A stretch of DNA of 64,000 nt, taken from Piper betle (Eukaryota; Streptophyta; Magnoliopsida; Piperales; Piperaceae). The translations under genes and the position numbers were made by a program. The DNA is taken from the NCBI GenBank assembly GCA_033002965.1, contig JAURVB010013572.1:33381-97380 (forward strand), given 5' to 3'. The notes beneath the pieces are model-generated. The model had not been told where the DNA came from. It made no database searches and saw nothing but the letters and a program-made list of their open reading frames with translations. Below are positions 26,020 through 39,100 of this stretch, piece after piece (position 1 is the stretch's first letter; the number at the start of each line of letters is the position of its first letter).

Positions 26020-26910
26020 TACTCTTGGTCAATTAAGTTGGAAGATACGGTTACAGGTGATGTGTGTGCAAAGGTTGCTCCAAGTCAAGCTAGTAGGTAT
26101 GTTTCTTTTTTATTGCCTTTGTTTACTAGTTTTCCACCATTGAGTCGCATGCAGGTGAAAAAACAAAATATGGTCAGAAGTATGCAAAGCGCAAGTGAGA
26201 TCTTTAATTGATGATTTAGATGGACCATTCCCAGGAGCCAGCATGTATGATGATAAGTAGAGAGGAAGACATGCCAGCGACTGGAGTACAACATCAGGGT
26301 ACCCAGACCATGACACATAGTGTAATCCCATTCAGGATTGAGCTAGTAAGAGAGATCACAATTAGGTTCTTACCGTGAGCCATAAGATTGAGCTTTGCTC
26401 AGAGTATAGGAAGTACTGCCATGGTATTAATTAGGGCTTACAATGCAAGCATTTAATTACAAACTGACCTTATGATGACAATGTCACCTCAACGTAGGAG
26501 TGGCGTAGATAGGGACTTCAAGCAGAACAAATTATACTAACCAGACAGAGTGATACCAATATATGCTCATCTTGATTGATAGTCTTGCTTGAGACTCTAC
26601 AACAGTGGTAGTAATCATATGAGTCAAGATTAGTGCTACAAATTAGTACGAGATGATAGGTTACACACCACTGAAGAATAGACGAGACACATGTCAAACT
26701 TCATTATGAGTCCCCATAGGCTCGAGGGGAGATAGTGGTTTTTGGGTTATTTAAACCCCGTCCGTTTAGAAGTGCATGATTCGTACAATATCAAAAAACA
26801 CATGTCAACTGTTAGCTGATTAAACTAGAGCCACTTAGGAGCCATCTCTGAGATTCATCATTGATTGACTATTCCATAAGCTGGCCACCTGTAGCATAAT
26901 AAATTATGGT

Positions 26911-29900
26911 GACCTTAGAAGCATGTCCATAATAATTTATTTGTAATTCATTTAAGATGTTTAATATAATATCTATGTATAGAATATTTTTTAATGTGAT
27001 TGTGATGATTAAATCATGTTGTGACTTAATTTTTATAAAAATAATAATTAATTTCACTATAGCTTTTATAATTTTGATTTTGAATAAATCAAAATATTTC
27101 GATCAATTCAAGTCAGTTATGAAAAATATTTGAGTTCAGTTTGGTGCAAAATTTCAACAATTGAACCTTAATTAGGAAATTTGATTCGATTGGTCAGAAA
27201 CCAAACCGACAAATTACATTGCCCAACATCAAAAAGCATTTTATATCAAGCCTTTTACATAACGGGCCCCAAAGTTGCCCGCTATTGCTCATTTATCACA
27301 TCTAGGCTTTTTGTATTATAATTAGAGTTTTGGGTTTTTAAAGTGGTTTACAACTGAATTATCCTCTGATTCAAAATATAGCATGAAAAGAAAACAAATT
27401 ATATATCACAACAAAATTGTTGATTAATGTCATAGCCTTTATCCTAGTAAAAAATGGTTGAGACTGCTCCACCCTAACCAAATCTAGATTTGGCTAGAGT
27501 GTCATCCCGACCATGGCGGAAATTTTTTAACAAAAAAAGGAGTGTCAGGGAAGAAAACCTCCTTTGAAAGAAAAAATGGCAGCCATGATTAGGGCGGAGC
27601 CATTCCTAACCAAATCAAGTTGGGGTAATGTTGCCCTGACCATGCTGAGGCGGCCGCCATAACTTGGTGAGAGTCGCAGGGTTTCAAAAGGATTTTGGTA
27701 TGCAGTGAAATATCTAAAACACTTAACAATTAGGTTAATACTGAAATATAATTAATCAAAGATCTTGACCTATGAAGATAATCAATAAGTATAAGTGACT
27801 ATATACAAATAATTATAATATGTGTTGAGGAACTTAGTCAAACCATACAAATTGTAAAGATTTTTATATGAACCGAAACCAATTAAAGCAAAAAAGGTAA
27901 GGAAAAGAAAATAAACATAGAATTTTTTAATAGGTTTCGAACTCATACTCCTCTCTTCTACACTACCATATCTAACAATTGGGTAAGTCTTCTATGTTTT
28001 ACTATAACCAACCTTTGAGTATTATAACTTTAGTGCTACAACCACTTGTCATTCACCAAGCATGACGCAAGTGTTTTACAAGTTATTTTGTCTTTCACCA
28101 CACTCAACCATGAGTCACCTTCACAAAGCATGCTTATCCTTCACCTCTTGACCTTAAGCTTGACTTCACAAGCCAAACCGAACACTTACAATTAGAATCA
28201 CTGACACCACTCCACATCCAGAATATCACCCGACTACTAGTACAAGCATACTCCTACTAATCACACCTGATTAGTGTCACAATAACCTCACAAGATCAAC
28301 ATGATCTTTTACAACACAGTCACTCAAAAGATATAATGGATACACCAAGCATGACACAATCTCTTATAGCCCCTAAGGTTGATGAAGTAAAGCTTATCTG
28401 AAGCTTATACCCAATGTAGCTCTCAACATTATTTTGAACTAACTTCCCTTTTTAGAATAATTCAATCTCTCTTGAATGTTTTGAATCATGAGAATTTTTT
28501 TACATGCACCAAGCTCCTTCTATAGCCACATAAATTTAGAAGTCTGTGCACTATTCAACCATTCAACTACTGGAATATATATATGAAGTAGGCTCCTCCA
28601 AAGTCGTACACAAGTTTCCTTCTCAACTATAAATTCAAATAAACACATACAAAGATTTTAAATTCTTCATTAACATTCGGGTCTTTGAGGTTTCACTAAA
28701 GCTTACCTTTTTCCAAGTCCAAGATATCATGATCAAGAGCAACTCCATGTCCAAAAACACTTAAGTCTAAATCCAAATATAATCCAAAATATCACCACAT
28801 TTTTTAATTAATCTTAATGTAATTGAATATTAAATTAACCACTTCCGGTTCAACCAAACTTTAGCATATAATAATATATCATGTAATCAACATGAATTAT
28901 TGTTTCATCGTCAAAATCTGAAATGGGCAAGTCTAAAACTTAACCAGACCTTTGACCAGAAATAGCCGTGGAGGCATATCTACCCGTTGCATTGTCTCCT
29001 CAACCAAATTTAATCAAAACAACTTTGCCCCAAACAGATTTGGTTTGAACAAGTTGTCTCAAATAGATCTAGTCGAGACAATGGCCCTTGACGTGCCACT
29101 GGCCATTTTGATGGATTTTGCTAGTGGCCCACAATTTTTTTTACTTAATTAGGGGGTAATTTGATTCTAAATCATTCCAAAAGCTCCAATTTATAGCTGT
29201 AATACAAATAAATCCAAATGTGGCGAATGAATAACTTTAATACCTCAATATATAAAAATCTCTTGGTTTTTTAATCAAAGTCCAAATTTGTGCCATCCCA
29301 ATTTTTACTGGATCCCATCAAAGGATTAACGGAATCCAAATCTGGTACAAGATCTTACGGTTGACAAGGCTATGTGATCCAACAAGGGAACAGCATGCAA
29401 GCATTTTGTTCACATAGAATTGATTTGTATGTGGATGACAGTTGTCAACTTTGAATGTGATTAGTTGTTACGACCATCCTTTGTAGCATAACTTTATGGC
29501 GATCATCATTCTTTTCTTTTATCAACCTGTTGACACGAGCCTCCTCTTAGCCACCAAACATTAAGGGATATATCTTTATATTTTATCTTTAACTTTGTTT
29601 ATTTCGACCCGGCACAGACAAACTAAAAATCTATGCAATTACATATACCAAAATTTTTAGCAATCAATACATTTCATGATGTCAACCTTTCTCTTTTATT
29701 CAAACTTGAGACCGGCAACGCAAAAAGATATGCTAAAGGTGGGCACTTATTATTTGTGGGCTCTCAAGTGCTCAGTTAGAGAGGCTCATAAAACACATTC
29801 TTTATCAACAAAAAGGTACCCCTTGGACAGTTAGATAAAATCCCCTATTGATGCATGAGCAAAATATTTTAAATATGAGTCATAAACAAAAATTATTAAA

Positions 29901-30167
29901 AATAGATAGAAAATAATTTATTTTGTTTAATCAATGTTTGCTAAGATCGCGCCGACACAAAGTAAACTAGAACTGATCACCCTTTGGTTGTATACCTGGC
30001 CTGGTGACAAATATTAAACCCTAGACTCAAACATTTACAGATCCACTTTAGCTCTTAGGCACGCACTTTAATAGGCAAACACATTATTGAAGCCTAAATA
30101 TAGTGCTCCTTCTAGAGTCTGGATGTTACAAACATCAACTTGCGAAGTCTGAACCAAGAATGCAGAT
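26911..30167. other. AT-rich intergenic DNA, no gene seen
   Basis: About 3.3 kb downstream of the TPR gene. It contains no LTR edge, coding exon or RNA gene that I can support. The sequence between 27470 and 27720 repeats the words CTAACCAAATC and GACCATG twice, suggesting a small old repeat. The 3' UTR and polyadenylation region of the TPR gene should lie just below 30168. Confidence 0.4.
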
Positions 30168-33100
30168 CTACTTTCCACGCCTTCTCTTTGATGTTTGATC
30201 CCTGTCCAAGCGCTCAATTTCCTCTTTCAGTTCTTGCATCACGTCACTGCCTATTTCATTTGCGTCGTTGACGAGACACTTGAAGCATGAAAGATATTTT
30301 GCTTTAGCATCTTGATGGGTCATCATAAACTGCCGAACGTTAGGCTGCAGAAACAATTAAGTCACCCCGAGGGAGTCACAAATCAAGTTCAACACTGCTG
30401 TTAAGAACTACAAAAAATGGTGGGCTGCATGAGAATGAGAGATCCAAGGTCCCGTCACACACAAACAAATGACAAAAACCAACCAAAAGATATTTTACTG
30501 CAACCTCTCACGGTATGGATCTTTACTAAAATGCTTCTTTTCAGGGCTCTGCAAAATTACATTTTATGATGCATAACAAATCAGCTGAAATCCAGACATG
30601 ATGGTAAGTTCCTGATCATATACCTGTTTGAAGATATCAATAAACTGGCGAAGGGTGTGATCAAAGTTTCCAGTGATTGCATTTCTCTCCTAGCATATTC
30701 ACAAAAAATAAAATTGAATAATCAAAAACTCAGAGAGAGAAGCGTAAGCAACTATAATATTAATTTTATAATAATGTATTGGTTTGTGAAACACTTTGGC
30801 AGTTTGGCTGGATATATCATTCCACACAACCAATTCTTTCTCACTCAATCCTCAGATAATCCTAATAATGATGCACCATGTTAATTTCAGCTTGTTGAGA
30901 GAATATGTTTCTATATACACTCAACAACAATCAGTCAAAGATTAGTATTTCCAAATACCAGTTTATGATAAATTATTTTAGGCAATTAAATGAAAAGAAA
31001 AAATGCTTCAATATAAATCACTGTTGAAAAACATTACATTAACCGTAGGGAGGACTTCATGATACACACAAACAAATTTCCCATCCACTAGACAAGTCTC
31101 ACCTTTGAGTTCAAATAGTCACGCCTCGTGATTTCCAAAAGCCCGAGCAAATCGAGTGAATCTAACTGCATCATTGATGCTTAAACTCAGAAATATAGCT
31201 TGGTAATGCATAAAGCTCAACAACTTCCAGATTACATAATTACAACAGACCAGAATCATCAAGGCTGAATGTTTCACTTCATCTAATTGAGTTCCCACTG
31301 CGTTTACCTTTGGGTTTCCCAACAGCACCCTCAATATCCTGTCAACAGAAATGCATTGCAGTAAATAAATTTTATTCACATATTTTTATTACTATTTAAC
31401 ACTCAAATACGACATGGGGCATACCATATATAAATTTAACATGAAATAATGAAGAAAATGGTATCCAAAATGGGTAAAGATTTCACAAATATTACTGCAC
31501 GCATAAGTTTGAATAATCAGCCAAATTGATTTGTTTCGCCATTTTACTATTACAAATAGTAACACTACCAATGAAATATTCAGCACACTTTCATTAACTG
31601 TGGCAGTGATATCACAAATTTAAGAAATACCCTGTAATTCTTCATCATATCACTATTAACAAATTATTTCCCAATAATATAAAGCTCAAATACAAACAGT
31701 TCACATGATACCAACATAATGAAATATAAAATAGACATACCCAATTGAGCTATCAAGACATTTTTGTGCTTTCTCAAGTTCAGCATATGCTTCCAAACTG
31801 CTTTTCTTTCTCAGCTGGCTTGAAACAAGTATAGAAGCTCTAGCCAAATGAAGCATATTGGCTGCTACCTGCAGTCAAGAGAACAGAGACATTAACTAGA
31901 GCCAAAAAAATATGCTGAAACTAATTTTACTCGTGCTCAAATTTGGAGACCCAAAACAGCAACCATGTTGAACTGCTCTGCTTCTTTTTCTTCTTCTGCT
32001 TACTCAAATGCGTTGGGGACATGAATCCTAAACCAGGATCCATGCAAATACAAACGACAAAGTTCTAACGCCCGGACGCTCTTCCTAACATCATATTGAA
32101 TTGCTCTACCTTTTACTTAATTAAAAAATTTTACATTCTCATAATTCAAATAAAGGACACCTAGCAGCTGATTATAAGTTATTTGATAAAGATTATTCCT
32201 GAAGTAACAAATTATTTAATTTATGTGCAGTTTTTTCTGACCTTTTTCCTGACATAAAGTGAATTTTGTGCATACAGACTCAACATATCCTAAATAATGA
32301 GAACGAGAACAAGAAACCTGAACATTGTCATGAGGAAGCAATTTCTTCCTGACCTCCAGGCACCTAGTAAAATCATTAAAAATAAAAAAAATCAAATCAT
32401 CTTCTTCTTCCTCCTAATACTGAAAAGTTGTTGGGGACATAGATCCTAAACTAGGATCCATGAGATTAAATGACAATGTCGTTGCTACTTCAAGAAAAAG
32501 ACAAGATAATACCTTCCAATGTCAAAAATATAAAGATCATAATCATAATTGGCACCAACCTTTCTAAAAGATCTTGTGCCTCCCTAATATTTCCCAATGA
32601 CTGAAGGGTGAAAGCAAGACTTTCAGCCGATGCTGCTGTTTCTAATGAATCCCATCCCTAAGAAACAATAACAAATAAACAATAAAAGTGAAAAACTGAT
32701 ATAAATTATTAGAAGTGATAAATTGGAATCTCAAATTCAAGACATTATACTTTTAACAGCTCCAAAACATGTAAAATTTTTCTTTGCCAAATTTCAGCCT
32801 CTGAAAGCCGATCAGATCTATGCAATGTCTACAATCAAAGACACAAAATTCAGAGGGGATTATAGACAGAAAATTTATCTAAAGATGTAATTTTGATCAG
32901 AGTGTAGCTTAGTTTTACCATATAATAAGGATATAAATCAACATATAAATTTTAAAAAGGTAAAACAGAAATTGAATAGAAAAATTAGAGGCCAGAAAAA
33001 TGGAAGCCATGTGCAGAAGATGCTAGAGTGAACCGTGCTTCCATATATCTATTATACCAACCTGAACAAGATGTTTCATTCTCCGTACACATGTAAACGA

Positions 33101-36100
33101 CTCCCCATGGCCACCTTCCTGACATCCCAGCCAACTAAACAAATAAGCTCCAAAATAAAATCAAACGATTGCAAAATAAAGTATAGACAATGGCAAACCT
33201 CTAGAATCCTAATTGAATCCTCTATAAGGGCCACAGAGTCCTCTTTTCCTAATAGATTAAGCACCTGATAAAATTAGACATCAATCATCATAAAATAATC
33301 ATCACATATAACTCCAAAAAGAGCAACTATCGTTAAAAGTACAAATGCAAATCAATAATGAAATAAATATTACGGATAGTCTAAGACTAACAAAATAACT
33401 AACTAACTATACTATACTATACTATATATATATATTATTAATTTTCTACCCGTCATTGTTCTCAATCCAACTAAATTTAGCCCTGAACAGTTTGAGCTAG
33501 GTAAACATTTTATGAAAAACTAGTTGCCTGAGTAGAAATGGTCAATCACAAAAATTTGTGCAATAAGTAACCCAATGTATTATTGTCTGAAAATAAATAT
33601 TAGGGAAATCCCATTCTACATGGGATTAAAAAATAAAATAGATAATTTCTATCTTCTTTCCTTGATTCTTACTCTTTCCCTAAGGCCAAAATTTCTTTAC
33701 TTTTAAGTCTCTTCTACCTCAAAATTTATCATGTCACCTCTCAATCTTTGTAATCCTTCATTCGAATTAAGTTCATACCATTTGGAATTGAGTGTTCAAT
33801 CTTAAATTTTGAGATTCTGTGGCTTCATTTGCACGAACACTTACAAGTGCAAAGTTCTGCAAATTGAATGCAAAGTCCTTTTCAGTAATAGCAACAAGCA
33901 GAAACAATGCTGTGCAGCTTGTGTAGTCAATTCAAAGAACCGATCCCAGAGTTGGGCAAAATAATTTTGTCAAGAAAAGAAACAATTATAACATAATTTT
34001 TTTCCCTGAACATGATTTTAGTGAGGCAAACATAATTTCCAATGGTGGTGTTAATGAGCATATAGGTTTCGATTTTAAGCAGTAGAAATTCCACAAAAGT
34101 GTGCAATGCCATCATGTGAAACAATCAGTTGTCTATTTGTGTGATCTCTCATCTCCATATTGCTAATACAAGATTTGCCATGAGAAGAATAAAGATGGAA
34201 TCTACAATGTTGCTTTTCAAGTACCGTAACAGCAGTCTAAATCAACGTAAAATCAGGTTGTCTGCACCACAGCAAACTGTGTGGGGAAGGCCAAAGCTTA
34301 CTGATGAAATCTAAAAGGAAATAATAAGTTTTGGCCTTCCCCACACAGTACCCATTTGCTATTTGATGATATTCACAAATCTCATCATTTTCCTTTAGAT
34401 TGTCAAAAAACAAAAAAAAAACGTTCTAAGTAGAGTGGCAAGAAGGACATAACGTGCAAATTAAAATCTAGCAATTTTGGTAGCTACTGATCATCTTGAG
34501 GCAGCACTAAAAAAACGATGATGAAAAAGAGATCAAGACTTCAATGCCAGCCACAACCATTCTAGTATCGTCATATCTTTTCATTACATTTAATAAGCAC
34601 CAAGGAAAACATGAAACAGAAGCTCCCCAAAAGATTACTTTTCCATTTCCTCTTGAAGAGATTATGATGATTTTTCAACTCCACAGCAGTAGAACTGGAG
34701 TGAATCCTCCTAGTCATGACAGAGTAAAAGCTATTCACAAGGTCCTTAAACATATTGTGACCATAAAAATGATTAGAGATTATTTTCAAAAGCTTTTGAC
34801 TGCTACTAGAAACTTCTTTACCCAGCAGGTAATTTATCAGAGTAGATGACTTACATAAACATTAGCTAAATGAGACGATTATGATTTTAGAAACATAGTT
34901 TGTACTACTATTCCCTAATCAAATGCATGTGTTTTAGGACATGATGTATCTCTTTTGGTCAATAAATAGGGGCTTGTATTAGGGTATTATTGTAATAGAT
35001 ATTGTGAAATTCATTGGCGTATTATTATTAGAGTTTGCTAGTTGCTGTGGTTGTTTTCTTAAAGCTGTGTATATCTTTTGTTTGTCATTATTTACAGCAG
35101 TTGTAACCGAGAGTTATCTGTTGGTTGTTATTATCTTTTGTTTGTTATAGATCACAACAGATTCTGATCTGTTGGCTGTATATGTATATCTATAAATATA
35201 TGAATGCAGGAAAGGAACAAGCAGGTTGCCTAGTCCCTGTTTCCTGCTGTAATCTCTTGCTGTCATATATAGTTGATAATTTCAACAGATATGATATGAT
35301 ATTGAGGTTCACATGATTGCAGATATAACATGAGCTTGCCCAGATGTGTCGTAAAAAGGAAATATGAAACCCCAAGTCCCAAGAAATCAGGGGAGATACA
35401 AAGTTTACACACCTTTTTTTCTTATTGCATATACTACATGCAATTCATTTTCAAAGTAACATGTAATTCAATAACATTTACAGTTTATCCAAGAACCATA
35501 AGCAATAAATTTCCTAACCTATTAACAAATGGTGAAAGCAGCTACTCTATATCCTTGCATTCAAACAAAAAGGCAACAAGTTTTCAATTGTTTTCAAGAA
35601 GCAGAGGAAGGAGTGAGTAACTTTTGGAAGTACATGTATAGAGGACAAAATATCTTTATCCAAATTGTCTTCAAAACTAGATAGAGATAAAGCACCACAA
35701 ACAAAATATGAGAACAAAACCAACCACATATTATACTGGGAAGCTAAAAAGTTTTACCGTCCCCGGATGATACATCGTATTTGCATAATCTGGATGTCCT
35801 TGACCTAAGACACATCCCTTTATCTATTAAACAAGAAACAATTTCACATCAAATAGTTCACATTGTACTATCTTACGTTTTCTCCAAGAAGACAAAACTA
35901 TAGTTTCTTAATATTTGAGAATCAAAGAGACTAATATTTGCAAAATAAAATAAACTCATACCTTTAAGGCTCGCTACAAAGCAAACATTGAGCAGCAAAG
36001 CAAAGAAAAGAAGATGTCGGGGAAGTTAGAAAGAGAAATGTAAAATCTTTAGTGCACTGTACAAGACCGGAACGAATCAAGAAACGGCAATTACCTGTCA

Positions 36101-39100
36101 ATAAACACATAAAACCATATAGAGGAGATTATTAACAAATTTACAATAATACATATGCTTAACAAGGGCAAATTCATATGCCTAAGTATCTTAAAAAATA
36201 ATTTTTCCATCACCAAGATACACGATGAATGGCAGTAATATCACTTTTGAGATAAAATACTACATAGAGTTCCATGGCACAAGTAAAAACCTTGATTGAA
36301 CACAATTTAAGTCCCTTACAAATTGAGAACTCATAAATTCCTATTCGTTATCTGATAATTACATACTGTAAACAAACCACTTACTCCGCATTCTCCGGTT
36401 CAGCTCCCAGTATTTCATTTTTCTTACTGATATAATTATTAATATAAAATATACATAGGCCTGAGGTGTATGTCAGTTTTGCAAGAAATAGGAACTTTAT
36501 TGATTGTCTTAGTATTAGTTACATCTACCATCCTGTAGTAAGAATTTTGGATCTTAATCAATGGAATACCTATGTATTTTATCTTTTCTATTCCATCTTT
36601 CTTCTCTTATCCATTAAGCTATCTGGAGGTGAAAGCGCTTCCTTACCATCAATAAATAGCTTGGGTAACATCAATTCTTCATTAAAAAGATCAAGCTCAA
36701 ACCTTCATTGAAGGATAATCATAAAATTATACAAAGTATATACCTCTAAAAAAGTCATTAGCAAAATGAAGATTGTGCTACCTCATAGCATGTCTGAGCT
36801 TGCTTCTAGCCTTCTTTGCCCAAGATAAAATTGCCCAAGGTTGTGAAAAGCAGCTCCTACACTAGAGTAAAATACAAAATTGAAACATTTGAAAATGACA
36901 ACCTACACAACAGGCAACGACGTAAACCTATAATCCTGAAAATAATAACAAAACACACCCAATTTCAAAATAATTGACCTCGCAGTCATGTCAGGTACAA
37001 CATCAGCATATCAATGTCAATTTTGAGTTTCAATCAAATAATCAAGTAAGAAACTTAAAATCAAGGTGCAAGATATGTGATTTCACAATATTTCTACTGA
37101 CGGTAAGATCTATGTCTCCTGCAAGGGCCAAGATCAAAAAATTCCAAGGGACAAAGCTTGCATGTCTCAGCAAGATCTTACATTAATCTTGCAAGATATT
37201 GTGGAGATTTATTAAATAAAGCGAGATCCAATCATTGTCCTTTTTAGTTTAAAAAGGGAGGAAAATTCCAACGCCTACAAAAACAGATATAAAGACAACC
37301 AATTTCCGTACTAAGACGTGCAAGATTAAATGTTAATTATTATCCATATAAGTTCTATAAAATAGCCTAATAAATCGGTCATTCTATGTAAATTTACTTA
37401 TGGAAAGTTTGAACTTTGATGTCAAACTATAAATTAAAATATAAAATACAAAGAGGTAATGATTAACGTTTCAAAAAGGTTAAAATATATGTCCAAAAGA
37501 GAATGCTCGTGGTCAAATCAAAGGTCCAAAAAAACATGGCTCAATGATTCAATCTATGTGGTCCAATCTCAATCAAGCTTGTGTCTAATTAAGAATGACA
37601 TCTATAATTCTTTGGACATCTAATATAAAGGATAAGTTAAATCTATATCCTTGCCTAATGAAGCATGAAATGTCCATCCATATTACAATACCATTTGGCA
37701 TAGAATCATTAGCTGATGGTTTTTTTCAACTCTAAATACATGTAATTTTCCTTAACAATGTATACATTTAGTCACATATTTAATTGTTTCTAGGATCTGG
37801 TCTCTATGGGATCTCTCCAAAGGCTAATGATAATTCCTAGGGAGGTTTTTGATAATCCTAGGGATTTGAGTTAGTTATTTCTACAACATAGAATAGAAAA
37901 CTAATTCTAACTTCCAATGACAACCACAAAATCACTAGGATTATCAATATCATCACTATGAAACAGCGTTAGCCCTCTCCAAAATTATATCTAAGATTTC
38001 TACTCTTAAACCCTCCAAGATGGAACCGAGTCCCAACACGTCAAACCTTAACTAGGTGCATACAAAATGATGACAAGCATTTAGAGATTAAAAATACTTT
38101 AATTTCTTGTCTGAGGCATCCTAAAAAGTAAACATCTCACAATTTTGAGGCAAGCATTTCATATCAAAAAAAGCTAGGTTTGCATCAACAAGGTCCAACA
38201 CAAACACAAAGCAAAACACTAGGCCCAGCTGCAAGAAAAATCCTAAATCACATTAAACTGTATTAGTAAATTATTAGTAGATAGACGGATAATTGATCAA
38301 GTCAGGCAATTTACCGTATGTCTTCAGGCCCATATGAATCCTCCAAAATGCTTATAGCTTCTAAATAAAGTGGCTCAGCTTTGTCAAATATTTTTCTCAC
38401 TCTGTAAAGTTCTGCCTGTAATGATCATTTCATACACCAGCGACCATTACATACAGCAGCTTTAACATGAATCAGTGATTTTAATACTCACAATGCAAAA
38501 CAAAAATTGATTGACAATTACATTTAAAGGTTTGACAGTTTGATAACTAACTAAAACAGAAACAGCAAAAGATAACTAATATATCTACATGCTGAAATAA
38601 TTGAAATCAAGAGGTAAAAAAGTGTGGCATGTAAATATCATTTTTTTTAAAAAAAGCATGTAGATATCAATCCATCCACAACGTACAAGTAGGCATCTTG
38701 CAAATGTTGGCTTACAGCAATGTTGAGGACAAGGGATAAATAGTCCGAGCAAAAAAATCAAAACTTGTACCCTTAATATTTCAAAATGATTTCCGAGAAA
38801 CAAAAAAGGCATTCCTTTGAACAGGATACTGAGGCAATGATGGAGCCTAGTTCATCTTGCTGTTTCTTAAAGAAGTAATGAGTAGTTATTTAATGAAAAA
38901 TGGCCACACATACAATCCAGCAGCATGAAAAGTAAAAGCAAAAAACAAAAACCACATAAAACTTACCAAATTATTGCATGCAGAAGCAACATGGCCATCT
39001 CTCTCACCAAAACCTTCTTTTGCCTCCTGTAATGCTAATAGAAAATATTTTTCTGCTTCATCAGCTTTCCCCTGCAAACAAAATTGATTACATCAGCCTA

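Larger units (their letters stand above)
17712..26910 (+). mobile_element. Ty3/gypsy-type element: interrupted 5' LTR plus internal stub
   Basis: The 5' LTR starts TGTAAAACCCGTGACCCGAG at 17712 and ends GGGGTGTCACA at 26004. It is split by a reverse-oriented relative (about 19913-25305); without this it is about 2.9 kb, the family length. The GC island is at about 18060-18790 with the donor-like CGACGATCAG|GTATAA at 18804/18805. A primer binding site follows the LTR at 26008. The internal region is noncoding as far as I can read it and breaks off near 26910; no 3' LTR lies before the next host gene, so the element is truncated. Part of the internal region (about 26480-26890) matches the reverse complement of 22030-22470 in the nested element. 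Confidence 0.8.

Noticed and set aside
34544..34849. 101-codon plus-strand frame
   Set aside because: It lies in the large intron 8 of the TPR gene on the opposite strand, with no recognisable domain.
34920..35300. Copia LTR fragment in TPR intron 8 (TGTTGGTTG and TATA-like words)
   Set aside because: No terminal pair or target duplication; similarity is only in style.
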